From contig CAZYEL010000008.1 in the NCBI GenBank assembly GCA_964646415.1, positions 1-44,631 on the forward strand: a stretch of DNA of 44,631 nucleotides. The letters run 5' to 3'. The notes below the pieces were generated by a model, which saw only the letters and a list, made by a program, of their open reading frames with translations, searched no databases and was not told where the DNA came from. Below are positions 1 to 7,346 of the stretch, piece after piece. This stretch comes from VGJV01 sp964646415 (GTDB lineage: Bacteria; Patescibacteriota; Minisyncoccia; UBA6257; 2-01-FULL-56-20). How positions within the stretch are numbered: the first letter of the stretch is position 1; every line of letters begins with the position of its first letter. A program made the translations under genes and the position numbers.

Positions 1-53
1 GGAAGGATACCTGTCTGAACATGCAGGTGTTTCCAAGGTGCTGGGACATTACG
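1..53. repeat. Left copy of 53-bp terminal inverted repeat
   Basis: Bases 1-53 are the exact reverse complement of 44578-44630. After base 53 the copies diverge but keep ATTGACG at the same offset. Read from base 2 the strand is open and gives EGYLSEHAGVSKVLGHY, the same residues as the right-hand copy. The repeat is therefore probably coding DNA of a multi-copy gene. The LGH segment would suit the C-terminal part of a tyrosine recombinase, but this is weak. Confidence 0.85.
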
Positions 54-151
54 GTTCTATTGACGGTGCAATGAGCATGTGTCATAGTGCCGAGAGACAG
101 AATCCAAAATATGAACAGAAAAATACCAACGCCTACGTATGGGGCGGAAAT
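2..151 (+). pseudogene. Partial reading frame entering from the left edge
   Basis: An open frame enters at base 2 and stops about 150 bases in. Its first 17 residues (EGYLSEHAGVSKVLGHY) are identical to those encoded inward from the right edge on the minus strand. It continues GSIDGAMSM and then overlaps the start of the next gene, so only the first 25 or so residues look like protein. It is the 3' part of a gene cut by the contig edge. The family is not recognised. Confidence 0.4.
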
Positions 152-1616
152 TGAGAAAGCATACGCACTTCTCGATGGAAGCCCACACAGCGTGGGGGAT
201 TCCTACTTTGAAGGCTTCCGGGCAATCAAAGTGCGGGAGGGAGAGACGGTGACGGAGAAACACATTGGCGGAAGACTCATTGGAGTTGCGACCTCTCGGA
301 GCATTGAGACGCTCGACAACGGATTCAACAACGGCGAGAGCGCGGTAGGGCCTGTTCGTGAAAGCGACGGAGGACTTCACGCGCTTGCGAAGATGCTTGA
401 AACCGAGTTGCGAGATTCTCTCGACGTTCTCAAAGCGAGCGGCGCAGGGATTCTGAACATGGGCAACCATCCGCTTACGCGCATCACTCAAGAGTTTTAT
501 CAACGCACCGTGGTGCCAAAGCCGGTGTATGATTACCTCATTAAAGAACGGAGGTGGCATCACGAGTCGGGCATCGACGCTAAAGCCCAAAACAGCCCTT
601 CCACGGGAGTTCCGGCCGAATGCGCGGTACGGGCAATGAACGTGGTGATGGGTTTCGGGGCGGCGTTCGTCGCCCTTTACGCAAACAGTCCCTTTGAGGA
701 AGGGAAAGTGAGCGGATTCAAGGAATCGCGGCTCACGATGTGGCCAAAGATGTTCCGTGAGGCGCATCTTGGGAGAGACCGGCATTTGCATGAGATGCCG
801 GAGAAACCATTCCGAAATCTTCGGGAATATCTCCAGTGGATGTTCGGGTCTGGCACCGCCATGTTCTTTGTTCCTGGTGAAGTGGGAGTGGCTGATTCTA
901 AATCTTCCCAGAAACTCGCCATGATTGAGGGGAATCCTTCGCTTCTCGAATTCTTGAGGAGGAAAACATGGAATGCAGCGGTGTACGGCACTGGAGAGCG
1001 AGTTTCGGTAACTCCCCGCATGGCGCATGTGGATATGCAACAGTTTTTGCAGTTCACGGGCGCTCGCGTTCGCTTTGCGCTTCAGGATAACCTTACTGTC
1101 GAGGAGTTCCTGGTGGCGATGGGTGGAATGGACGATGAAGTGGAGGCGCTTTTTATGCGAAAGGCGAAGTACACTTACATTGAAGGCCGTGACCCGGGAG
1201 CAAATTTCCCCGATGAGGAGATTTGCAGCCTTCAGAACGGAGAGGCGCTCGCGCATTCTGTGCTTATCTCGCCGTCTGCAATCCAAGCAGGACTCATTCG
1301 GAATCTTGAGAAAGCGGAATCGCTTCTTGCGAAGTATGGATGGGCGAATCTCTGTGCCTTGCGGGACGCGAGTATTCGCGATGGGCTTCAGGCGAAGTAC
1401 GGCGGCGTTGCAGTGAAAGATGTTTGCGAAGACATTCTTAACACTGCTGCCGACGGACTTGCATCGGAAGAGCAGTGGATGCTCGCGTACCCTGTACTCG
1501 TTCTTTCCTCGGGAAAGAACGGAGCTGACCGCGCGCTCGAAATGTTCAATGCCGAGACTGGCACTTCAGAAGAACGGATTCGGAAAATTCTGGTTCAACG
1601 AATGGTCCACGCGTAA
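111..1616 (+). CDS. GCS2-type glutamate-cysteine ligase-like carboxylate-amine ligase
   Basis: About 501 aa. The core at roughly residues 155-215 has the GCS2 pattern: GIDAKAQNSPSTGVP, then a helix of small and hydrophobic residues, then ALYANSPFEEG and KESRLTMWPKMF. These correspond to the family's substrate and ATP-site segments (ANSPFW-G, R---W). Known members make gamma-glutamyl amide bonds, classically Glu + Cys + ATP to gamma-Glu-Cys. The amine substrate here cannot be read from sequence. I chose the ATG at 111; a GTG at 87 in the same frame would add eight poorly conserved residues. No glutathione synthetase lies nearby. A strong hairpin with a T-run follows the stop, so this looks like a separate transcription unit. 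Confidence 0.62.
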   Translation: MNRKIPTPTYGAEIEKAYALLDGSPHSVGDSYFEGFRAIKVREGETVTEKHIGGRLIGVATSRSIETLDNGFNNGESAVGPVRESDGGLHALAKMLETELRDSLDVLKASGAGILNMGNHPLTRITQEFYQRTVVPKPVYDYLIKERRWHHESGIDAKAQNSPSTGVPAECAVRAMNVVMGFGAAFVALYANSPFEEGKVSGFKESRLTMWPKMFREAHLGRDRHLHEMPEKPFRNLREYLQWMFGSGTAMFFVPGEVGVADSKSSQKLAMIEGNPSLLEFLRRKTWNAAVYGTGERVSVTPRMAHVDMQQFLQFTGARVRFALQDNLTVEEFLVAMGGMDDEVEALFMRKAKYTYIEGRDPGANFPDEEICSLQNGEALAHSVLISPSAIQAGLIRNLEKAESLLAKYGWANLCALRDASIRDGLQAKYGGVAVKDVCEDILNTAADGLASEEQWMLAYPVLVLSSGKNGADRALEMFNAETGTSEERIRKILVQRMVHA

Positions 1617-1629
1617 ATTCAGACAAGCG

Positions 1630-1672
1630 ACCCTCCATTTGCACGCAACGCAACTGGAGGGTTCGTCTTTTT
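1630..1672 (+). terminator. Rho-independent terminator after the GCS2-like gene
   Basis: ACCCTCCA (1630-1637) pairs perfectly with TGGAGGGT (1655-1662), with a 17-nt loop. TCGTCTTTTT follows. It lies 13 bases after the stop codon at 1616. Confidence 0.8.
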
Positions 1673-1676
1673 CAAC

Positions 1677-1706
1677 TTGTACAACCAGCATGTATCGGGA
1701 TAAGAT
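1677..1706 (+). promoter_or_regulatory. Promoter of the MenC/racemase operon
   Basis: TTGTAC (1677-1682), an 18-nt spacer, and TAAGAT (1701-1706), nine bases before the ATG at 1716. Initiation 6-8 nt downstream of the -10 would leave almost no leader. It directly follows the terminator of the previous gene. Confidence 0.5.
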
Positions 1707-1715
1707 AGTGAAGAT

Positions 1716-2825
1716 ATGAAAATTGAGCGCGTGGAAATAAGAAAACTCGCGTTGCCGATGGTGCACAGTTTTGAGACGAGTTTTGAGAAATTGACGCATA
1801 AGGAGACCGTCATCACGAAAGTGTATGCCGACGGGGGTATTGTCGGTTACGGCGAATCCTCGTCGTCTTCCGCGCCTTTTTATAACCACGAGACGGTGGA
1901 CACGTGTTTTTACATGCAGGAGAAATTTCTTGCGCCCGCGGTTGCGGGAAAGGAGTTTGAAACCGCAGAGGCATTCCGTGCGGCATACGCGAATGTCGTG
2001 GGAAACAAAATTGCCAAGGCGGGAATCGAATGCGCGTTTTGGCATCTTATTGCGCAAAAAGAAAGCAAGTCACTCAAAGAATTATTCGGCGGCACGCGCT
2101 CTGAAATTCCGGTGGGAGAGAGTATTGGCATCAAACCGACCATCGAAGCCACGCTTGCGGAAATTGAGGAGCGATTAGCACAAGGGTATGTGCGTATTAA
2201 GGTAAAAATTAAGCCGGGGTGGGATGTGAATGTTCTTGAAGCGATAAGGGAAAAATGGCCATCAGTTGACCTTATGGCGGACGCCAATTCCGCATACGCG
2301 CTGGATGACATTTTATTGCTCAAGACCTTAGATACTTTCAATCTCACGATGATTGAGCAACCGCTCGGCGAGGACGATATCGTGGACCATGCGGCGCTTG
2401 CGCGGCAACTCCGGACGCCGATTTGCCTCGATGAGAGCATTAAGGGCACCGCCGATGCGCGGAAAGCCGTTGAACTTGGCGCGTGCAAAATCATTAACAT
2501 CAAGCCGGGGAGGGTCGGAGGGATTTGCGAGAGCATCGTGATACATGATTTTTGCAAAAAGAAAGGCATCGGCGTCTGGTGCGGAGGATTGCTTGAGACC
2601 GGTATTGGGAGAGCGTTCAATATCGCGCTTGCGTCGAAAGAAAACTTCACATATCCCGCTGATATGTCCCCGTTCCAGTTCTTTTATAGGGAGGACATCA
2701 TTGAACCGAGTTATGTGGTGAAGCCGAACGGCCATATTGATGTGCCGACTATTCCCGGATTGGGATATGCCATTCGAGAAAGCAAGGTAGAGGAGTTCAC
2801 CGTGCAAAAAGCAGTAATCAAATAA
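1716..2825 (+). CDS. Enolase-superfamily protein: o-succinylbenzoate synthase / N-acylamino acid racemase type
   Basis: 369 aa, normal for the muconate-lactonizing subgroup. Visible catalytic features: the KVKIKPGWD segment with the general-base lysine pair (about residues 163-171), metal ligands in DANSAY, EQP and DESI, the second catalytic lysine in INIKPGRVGG, and the C-terminal CGGLLETGIGRAFN typical of MenC/NAAAR. Family members dehydrate SHCHC in menaquinone synthesis, racemise N-acyl or N-succinyl amino acids, or epimerise dipeptides. No other menaquinone gene is present, so racemase/epimerase activity is the more likely role by inference. It heads a tight operon: 5 nt to the amidotransferase, which in turn overlaps the serine hydrolase. 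Confidence 0.8.
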   Translation: MKIERVEIRKLALPMVHSFETSFEKLTHKETVITKVYADGGIVGYGESSSSSAPFYNHETVDTCFYMQEKFLAPAVAGKEFETAEAFRAAYANVVGNKIAKAGIECAFWHLIAQKESKSLKELFGGTRSEIPVGESIGIKPTIEATLAEIEERLAQGYVRIKVKIKPGWDVNVLEAIREKWPSVDLMADANSAYALDDILLLKTLDTFNLTMIEQPLGEDDIVDHAALARQLRTPICLDESIKGTADARKAVELGACKIINIKPGRVGGICESIVIHDFCKKKGIGVWCGGLLETGIGRAFNIALASKENFTYPADMSPFQFFYREDIIEPSYVVKPNGHIDVPTIPGLGYAIRESKVEEFTVQKAVIK

Positions 2826-2830
2826 TCTCA

Positions 2831-3622
2831 ATGTGCAGGATTTTTGCCGCAGCAGGAGAAAGCAACTCACGGGAGCTCGGGGGAGGATTAAGCGCCTTTC
2901 GCCCGCTTGCGGAGTGCGGCTGCGTGCCGCCGGGATACCCTTCCGGTCACCATGATGGATGGGGCGTTGTGGCATATCGGCGCGGGAAGAAGGTGTTTTA
3001 TGTTCGCAGTGCGAAAGACGCATCAAAAGATGAGACATACACCCGAATTGTGGAAAAAGTTGAGGCGAAGAAGCCTTCCATAACCATCGCTCATTTCCGC
3101 AAGGCATCGGTGGGTGGCAAGGGCATTTTGAATGCGCATCCCTTCGTGTTTAAAAATTATTCATTCTGCCATAATGGTTCGATATTCAAATCAGAACGCA
3201 TTCTTCTCAACGCCAGTTCGGAAAGGCGTATGCGTGGCACGACGGATAGCGAGCGTTTTTTCTTCTATTTGCTTCAGCTGATTGAAGATGGAAGACATCG
3301 AGGAGCAGCTGGAATCCGAGGAGTTATCCGGAGCGCAATTCGCATGTTGAGAGAGAAGTTTGACTATACCGCGATGAATATACTTTTCACCGATGGTAAA
3401 ACGCTTTGGGCGCTTCGCGAAGTAAATGTGAGAAATGAATTTGTCCGCAAGAAAAAGCTGATGGATTACTATTCTCTTTATTTCGGCCTTAGCCACAGCA
3501 ACAAAGTGCTCGTATGTTCCGAAAGGATTTCCTTGTCCGGCGTGCGGTGGAAAAATGTTCCAAACCATGCATTGCTTGAAATTGAACCGAGGAAAGGAAT
3601 ATGCCATCTTTCTCGTATATGA
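2831..3622 (+). CDS. Class II (Ntn-type) glutamine amidotransferase-like protein
   Basis: 263 aa starting MCRIFA, so Cys2 becomes the N-terminal nucleophile after Met removal, as in YafJ/EgtC-type proteins. Other conserved pieces are HHDGWGVV, IAHFRKAS, NAHPF, CHNGSI and GTTDSERFF. The fold hydrolyses glutamine or gamma-glutamyl amides. EgtC, for example, removes glutamate from a gamma-glutamyl intermediate, which is of interest because a GCS2-type ligase lies just upstream. No synthase domain is attached. The gene starts 5 nt after the racemase stop, and its TGA overlaps the next ATG (ATGA at 3619-3622), so translation is likely coupled. Confidence 0.8.
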   Translation: MCRIFAAAGESNSRELGGGLSAFRPLAECGCVPPGYPSGHHDGWGVVAYRRGKKVFYVRSAKDASKDETYTRIVEKVEAKKPSITIAHFRKASVGGKGILNAHPFVFKNYSFCHNGSIFKSERILLNASSERRMRGTTDSERFFFYLLQLIEDGRHRGAAGIRGVIRSAIRMLREKFDYTAMNILFTDGKTLWALREVNVRNEFVRKKKLMDYYSLYFGLSHSNKVLVCSERISLSGVRWKNVPNHALLEIEPRKGICHLSRI

Positions 3623-4482
3623 ATAATCCCCTTCAACTCATCCAAGATTCCGAACGCCGCCATGGTGGAGTGATAGGGCTATGGGCGGCGAATCTCTCGA
3701 CGGGCAAAGAAATAATGCACCGTGCTGACGAGGTCTTTGGAACCGCGAGCCTTATTAAGATTCCCATTCTTCTCACACTGTTCCGGAAATGTGAACAAGG
3801 GGCACTTCGCCTTGACCAGGCGGTGCCGTTGCAGAAAAAGCACATTTTTGATATCCGAGAAGAGGCGGGGATTCTCAAGCATTTTCCCTTGAATTCCGCG
3901 ATTACGGTGGATGTCGCAGCACGGATGATGGTCTATTTGAGCGATAACACTGCTACGAATGTCATTCTTCAGGAATTTGTGACTATGGAGGAGGTGAATG
4001 CCGCGATGCAGGAGTTGGGTTATCCGGATATCGCGCTTAAGGTGCCCGATCTCACGCTCAAATCTTTCGCCCAGGCGAAGGACGACATAGGTTACGCAAC
4101 TCCGCAGAGTCTCGGGCGACTGCTGGGAGATATTGCGCTCCATAAAACGTTGCAGGAACAGTATGCAGAGAAGGTGCTCGGGTATATGAGCAGCAACTAC
4201 CTTTGGTGGCGGCTCACGAGAAACCTGCCCCATCACGCAAATCTGGGAGACAACTCCCCGATTGCCGATTATGGCAGTAAGGAGGGAACGTATAGTGCCC
4301 GAAAAACCATCAACGACTTGGCATTTGTCCGGACCAAAAATGGCCAGACAATGGTTTTTTGCGTCATGATGCAGAGCATGCAGAACGCGGATAATACTTT
4401 GCAGGTTGCCATAGACTCAGTGCAAAATAAGCTCTTTGGAGAAATCGGGCGGCTCCTTTTTGAAGAGCTGTATGCCGCTTGA
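3619..4482 (+). CDS. Class A beta-lactamase-like serine hydrolase
   Basis: 287 aa from the ATG at 3619, chosen because it forms a 4-nt ATGA overlap with the upstream stop; an in-frame ATG at 3601 would add six residues. It has the three penicillin-recognising motifs: S-x-x-K in TASLIKIPI, SDN in YLSDNTATN, and a K-x-G-like element in YGSKEGTY. No clear signal peptide is seen, which is unusual for a beta-lactamase or carboxypeptidase acting on cell-wall peptides. It may be a cytoplasmic peptidase/esterase or use an unrecognised export route. Its place between an amidotransferase and ychF suggests peptide processing rather than drug resistance. I see a weak family fit, so the substrate is open. 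Confidence 0.75.
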   Translation: MNNPLQLIQDSERRHGGVIGLWAANLSTGKEIMHRADEVFGTASLIKIPILLTLFRKCEQGALRLDQAVPLQKKHIFDIREEAGILKHFPLNSAITVDVAARMMVYLSDNTATNVILQEFVTMEEVNAAMQELGYPDIALKVPDLTLKSFAQAKDDIGYATPQSLGRLLGDIALHKTLQEQYAEKVLGYMSSNYLWWRLTRNLPHHANLGDNSPIADYGSKEGTYSARKTINDLAFVRTKNGQTMVFCVMMQSMQNADNTLQVAIDSVQNKLFGEIGRLLFEELYAA

Positions 4483-4485
4483 AAT

Positions 4486-5553
4486 ATGAAACTCGCTATC
4501 GGCATCGTCGGTCTTCCAAACGTGGGTAAATCTACGCTTTTTAAGCTTCTCACAAAGCAGAACATTTTGATTGCGAATTATCCGTTCGCGACGATTGACC
4601 CGAATGTGGGCATCGTGCCGGTTGCGGACGAGCGGCTTGAAGTGCTTACGAAGTTGAGCAACTCGAAGAAAACCATTCCGGCGGTTGTGGAGTTCTACGA
4701 CATCGCGGGGCTTGTGAAGGGCGCAAACAAGGGCGAGGGGCTGGGAAACCAGTTTCTTTCGCATATCCGCGAGTGCCAGGCGATTGTGGTGGTGCTCCGA
4801 GTATTTACTGACCCCGCGGTCGTCCATGTGGAGCAGAGCGTGGACGCGGTGCGGGATATGGAAATTATAAACGCCGAGCTTGCCCTGAAAGACCTTGAAA
4901 CCGTCGAGAAGCGGTTCAAGAAGCTGGAAGGGGAGGCCCGTTCGGCAAGCTCAGGGCAAGCGCGGACGGCTTCGACAGGCTCACCGCAGGCGGGAGATAA
5001 GAGGGCGGTGAAAAACTTTGAAGTTTTAAAGGAAGTAAAGAAAGTGCTTGAGGCAGGGGAGTCGGTGATTCGTTTTCGTAATGAGGAAATTGTGCAGGAG
5101 CTCGCGCTTTTGAGCGCGAAGCGGCGGTTTTATTTATTGAACGGCGAGCCGGAGGAGGTTCCGGAAACCCTTAAGGCGAAAATAAAAGAGTGGGGCGAGG
5201 ACTATGTGGTGGCGAACGTTGCGCTTGCGGATGAGTTTCCCGAGCTCACACGGAAGGCGTACGAGGTGCTGGGACTTATCAGTTTCTTTACGACCGGTGA
5301 AGACGAAACCCGGGCGTGGACGATTGAGCGTGGAGCGAAAGCGCCGCAGGCGGCGGGAGTTATTCACACGGACTTCGAGAAAAACTTCATCCGCGCGGAA
5401 GTGGTTTCCTACGATGCGCTGGTCGCGGCAGCCCGTTCGACAAGCTCAGGGCAAGGAGTTTGGAGCAAGGCGCGGGAGAAGGGATTTTTGCGATTAGAAG
5501 GCAAAGACTACGTCGTTGAAGATGGTGATGTTATTGTAGTAAGGCATGGCTAG
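4486..5553 (+). CDS. ychF: YchF/OLA1-family ATPase
   Basis: 355 aa. The N-terminal G domain shows GLPNVGKST (Walker A), NYPFATIDPNVG and DIAGLVKGA. The C-terminal TGS-like domain ends SYDALVAAA...RLEGKDYVVEDGDVIVVRHG. YchF binds ribosomes and hydrolyses ATP in stress and translation control. Two insertions break the usual sequence. About 20 extra residues follow KKLEGEA (bases 4937-4995), and about eight (RSTSSGQG, bases 5431-5454) follow LVAAA. Both are encoded by the same short repeat and keep the frame. The gene begins 3 nt after the serine hydrolase. A second copy of its last 15 codons lies just downstream. Confidence 0.95.
   Translation: MKLAIGIVGLPNVGKSTLFKLLTKQNILIANYPFATIDPNVGIVPVADERLEVLTKLSNSKKTIPAVVEFYDIAGLVKGANKGEGLGNQFLSHIRECQAIVVVLRVFTDPAVVHVEQSVDAVRDMEIINAELALKDLETVEKRFKKLEGEARSASSGQARTASTGSPQAGDKRAVKNFEVLKEVKKVLEAGESVIRFRNEEIVQELALLSAKRRFYLLNGEPEEVPETLKAKIKEWGEDYVVANVALADEFPELTRKAYEVLGLISFFTTGEDETRAWTIERGAKAPQAAGVIHTDFEKNFIRAEVVSYDALVAAARSTSSGQGVWSKAREKGFLRLEGKDYVVEDGDVIVVRHG
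4937..4995 (+). repeat. Short palindromic repeat inserted in frame in ychF (site 1)
   Basis: The segment contains GCCCGTTCGGCAAGCTCAGG followed by GCAAGCG and a second unit around TTCGACAGGCTCACCGC. It encodes a low-complexity S/A/G/Q stretch absent from the usual YchF sequence, in the helical region between the ATPase and TGS domains. The first unit matches the site at 5431 almost base for base. Confidence 0.75.
5431..5454 (+). repeat. Short palindromic repeat inserted in frame in ychF (site 2)
   Basis: Twenty-four bases beginning GCCCGTTCGACAAGCTCAGG, with GCCC/GGGC ends that can pair. They add exactly eight codons in the loop before the final TGS strand. Only one base differs from the matching part of the first insertion. 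Confidence 0.75.
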
Positions 5554-5569
5554 GTGGAAGGAGTATGCT

Positions 5570-5601
5570 TGCCCCGTGGTGAGCGAAGCGAACTCTACGG
5601 G
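5570..5601 (+). repeat. Palindromic repeat between ychF stop and duplicated tail
   Basis: A GCCCCGT arm and its complement ACGGGG enclose GGTGAGCGAAGCGAACTCT. It separates the ychF stop codon from a second copy of the ychF 3' end. Its make-up resembles the other short palindromic repeats in the window. Confidence 0.55.
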
Positions 5602-5643
5602 GTGGTGCAGGATGGAGACGTAATGGTGATACGGCATGGGTAA
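5596..5643 (+). pseudogene. Duplicated 3' end of ychF
   Basis: The frame at 5596-5643 reads Y-G-V-V-QDGDVMVIRHG-stop. This matches the true ychF end Y-V-V-EDGDVIVVRHG-stop with conservative changes. It is a remnant of a second ychF 3' end, left after duplication or recombination around a palindromic repeat. It has no start codon and is probably not translated. Confidence 0.7.
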
Positions 5644-5656
5644 TAGCGAATAGCCA

Positions 5657-6397
5657 ATGGCAAGTAGAAAAACCCCAGTCATCGAGGTCAAAAACCTCAT
5701 CAAAAAATTTGGTGATTTTACTGCCGTTGACGGGCTCACGTTTGATTTGTACGAGGGGGAGATTACGGGACTGCTTGGCCCGAATGGTGCGGGAAAAACG
5801 ACGACGATTCAGATGCTTTTAGACATAATCACGCCCACCTCGGGGGGAATTCGCATCTTTAGGAAGGAGATGAGATATCACCGGGAGGAAATTCTGAACG
5901 CGATGAATTTTTCCTCTCCCTACGTCACGCTTCCTTCAAACCTCAAAGTATGGGAGAACCTCAAAACCTTCGCGCGTCTCTACGGCATCCGTGATATTGA
6001 CGGCAAAATCCGCGATTTGGGGAAATTTTTCGATATCGAAGACTTGCTGCCGAAACTCACCTCCGCGCTCTCGACCGGGCAGCTCACGCGCCTGAACCTC
6101 GCAAAAGCATTCCTGAACGACCCGAAGCTCTTACTCCTCGACGAGCCGACCTCATCGCTTGACCCCGACATCGCCGACCGCGTGCAGGAGATGCTCCTCA
6201 AAATCCGCAAGGAGCGCGGCGTGACGATGCTCTACACCTCGCACAATATGGCGGAGGTGGAACGGCTTTGTGACCGCGTGATTTTCATCAATCACGGAAA
6301 AATCGTCGACGACGGCACGCCGGCGGACTTGGTGAAGAAATACGGGCATGAGGACCTGAACGATGTGTTTCTCCATATCGCGAGGAGTAATCGCTAA
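5657..6397 (+). CDS. ABC transporter ATP-binding protein (ABC-2 exporter type)
   Basis: 246 aa with a complete nucleotide-binding domain: Walker A GPNGAGKTTT (about residues 41-50), a divergent signature ALSTGQLTRLNLAKA, Walker B LLLLDEPTSSLDPD, and the switch histidine in YTSHNMAEVE. The signature STGQ instead of SGGQ is common in DrrA/CcmA-type exporters. It pairs with the permease that starts 80 nt downstream, probably as a two-gene exporter of unknown substrate. The last residues (RSNR) and stop are encoded inside a 96-bp intergenic repeat that begins at 6384. Confidence 0.93.
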   Translation: MASRKTPVIEVKNLIKKFGDFTAVDGLTFDLYEGEITGLLGPNGAGKTTTIQMLLDIITPTSGGIRIFRKEMRYHREEILNAMNFSSPYVTLPSNLKVWENLKTFARLYGIRDIDGKIRDLGKFFDIEDLLPKLTSALSTGQLTRLNLAKAFLNDPKLLLLDEPTSSLDPDIADRVQEMLLKIRKERGVTMLYTSHNMAEVERLCDRVIFINHGKIVDDGTPADLVKKYGHEDLNDVFLHIARSNR

Positions 6398-6479
6398 TAT
6401 CGCGAATCGGTGACAAATAACGCAAATATGAATTCGCATTATTGAATCCAAAATTAGCATTATTCGCGAATACTCCTAT
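6384..6479. repeat. 96-bp dispersed repeat, copy 1
   Basis: It aligns over almost its full length with the reverse complement of 12602-12693. Shared blocks are GGAGTAATCGCTAATATCGC, CAAATAACGCAAATA, ATTCGCATTATTGAATCCAA and TTATTCGCGAATACTCCTAT. It covers the end of the ATPase gene and reaches the permease ATG. Relative to the gene downstream it has the same orientation as copy 2 has to corA. Confidence 0.9.
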
Positions 6480-7266
6480 GAAGTGGCATCGTATCAGCGC
6501 AATCCTTATCCGCAACTTGTATCTCTACAAGCGGAGTTTGCCGCGCATTATGGACATTGTGTACTGGCCGGTGATGGAGCTTCTCGTGTGGGGATTTTTG
6601 AGCGTATATCTTGAAGGCCTCCAAATCGGGGCATTGAATGTCGCGACAGTGCTTTTGGGCGGCGTGGTGTTTTGGGACCTCCTCACGCGCGCGCAGGAAG
6701 CGATTTCCGTGGCTTTCCTCGAGGAGGTGTGGGAGCGGAACTTTCTTAATATCTTCGTGACACCCCTTAAAGTAGGGGAGATGCTTACGGCGTTTTTCCT
6801 CATCGGCGTGGTGCGCATTATTCTCGTGGGCGTGGTCGCGGCGCTTCTTGCGTTTCTCCTTTATCACTTCAACATTCTTCTTTTCGGAATGTATCTTGTG
6901 CCCTTTGTGATGAATCTTCTTCTTTTCGGCATGGCGGCGGGGATATTCATCATTGCCATCATTTTCCGCTACGGCACCTCGGCACAGATACTCGCCTTCG
7001 GGCTTGTGTTTCTCATTCAACCCTTTGTGGCGGTTTTTTACCCGGTTTCCTCATTGCCCGCGTGGGCGCAGTGGATTAGCTACGTTTTGCCGCCGTCCTA
7101 CGTATTCGAAGGCATGCGCGCGGTGATTGCGACGGGCACGCTCCCGCTCCGCGAGCTATGGCTCGCGTTTGGGACGAACGCGGTATATCTCGCGCTTTCC
7201 CTATGGATTTTCTACCGCATGTTCCGCCGCGTGAAAGAGAAGGGGATGTTGCTCAAATTAAACTAG
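6478..7266 (+). CDS. ABC-2 type transporter permease
   Basis: 262 aa from the ATG at 6478; a TTG at 6442 in the same frame would lie inside the repeat and is less likely. About six hydrophobic segments are visible, including LVWGFLSVYL, VLLGGVVFWDLL, a long stretch around LIGVVRIILVGVVAALLAFL, and FGLVFLIQPFVAVFYPVSSL. The IQPF-x-AVFYPVSSLP segment before the last helices is typical of ABC-2 permeases, as is the final WIFYRMFRRVKEKG basic tail. It forms the membrane part of the exporter with the preceding ATPase. Its 3' end is followed by a perfect palindrome and the convergent recR gene. Confidence 0.88.
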   Translation: MKWHRISAILIRNLYLYKRSLPRIMDIVYWPVMELLVWGFLSVYLEGLQIGALNVATVLLGGVVFWDLLTRAQEAISVAFLEEVWERNFLNIFVTPLKVGEMLTAFFLIGVVRIILVGVVAALLAFLLYHFNILLFGMYLVPFVMNLLLFGMAAGIFIIAIIFRYGTSAQILAFGLVFLIQPFVAVFYPVSSLPAWAQWISYVLPPSYVFEGMRAVIATGTLPLRELWLAFGTNAVYLALSLWIFYRMFRRVKEKGMLLKLN

Positions 7267-7290
7267 CGTCGGAAAGAAACTCTTTTCTTA

Positions 7291-7318
7291 ATAGGACAAT
7301 TCGCGCGAATTGTCCTAT
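7291..7318. repeat. Perfect 28-bp palindrome with ATTCGCGCGAAT core
   Basis: The arm ATAGGACA leads into the core ATTCGCGCGAAT and the exact complementary arm. It lies between the convergent permease and recR genes. No T-run follows on either strand, so it is not a standard intrinsic terminator, although it could end or protect both transcripts. It shares its core with palindromes at 37734, 38058 and 43159. Confidence 0.85.
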
Positions 7319-7346
7319 GCAAATTGCCGAAGTGCTCCGGAGGGTT

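Noticed and set aside
57..1286. 409-aa open frame on the minus strand opposite the GCS2-like gene
   Set aside because: Shadow of the plus-strand gene; the translation is rich in R/H/C with no motif, while the plus-strand frame has clear family motifs.
3619..4482. Antibiotic-resistance beta-lactamase
   Set aside because: Motifs fit the fold, but no signal peptide is seen and the context is a house-keeping operon, so a resistance role is not supported.
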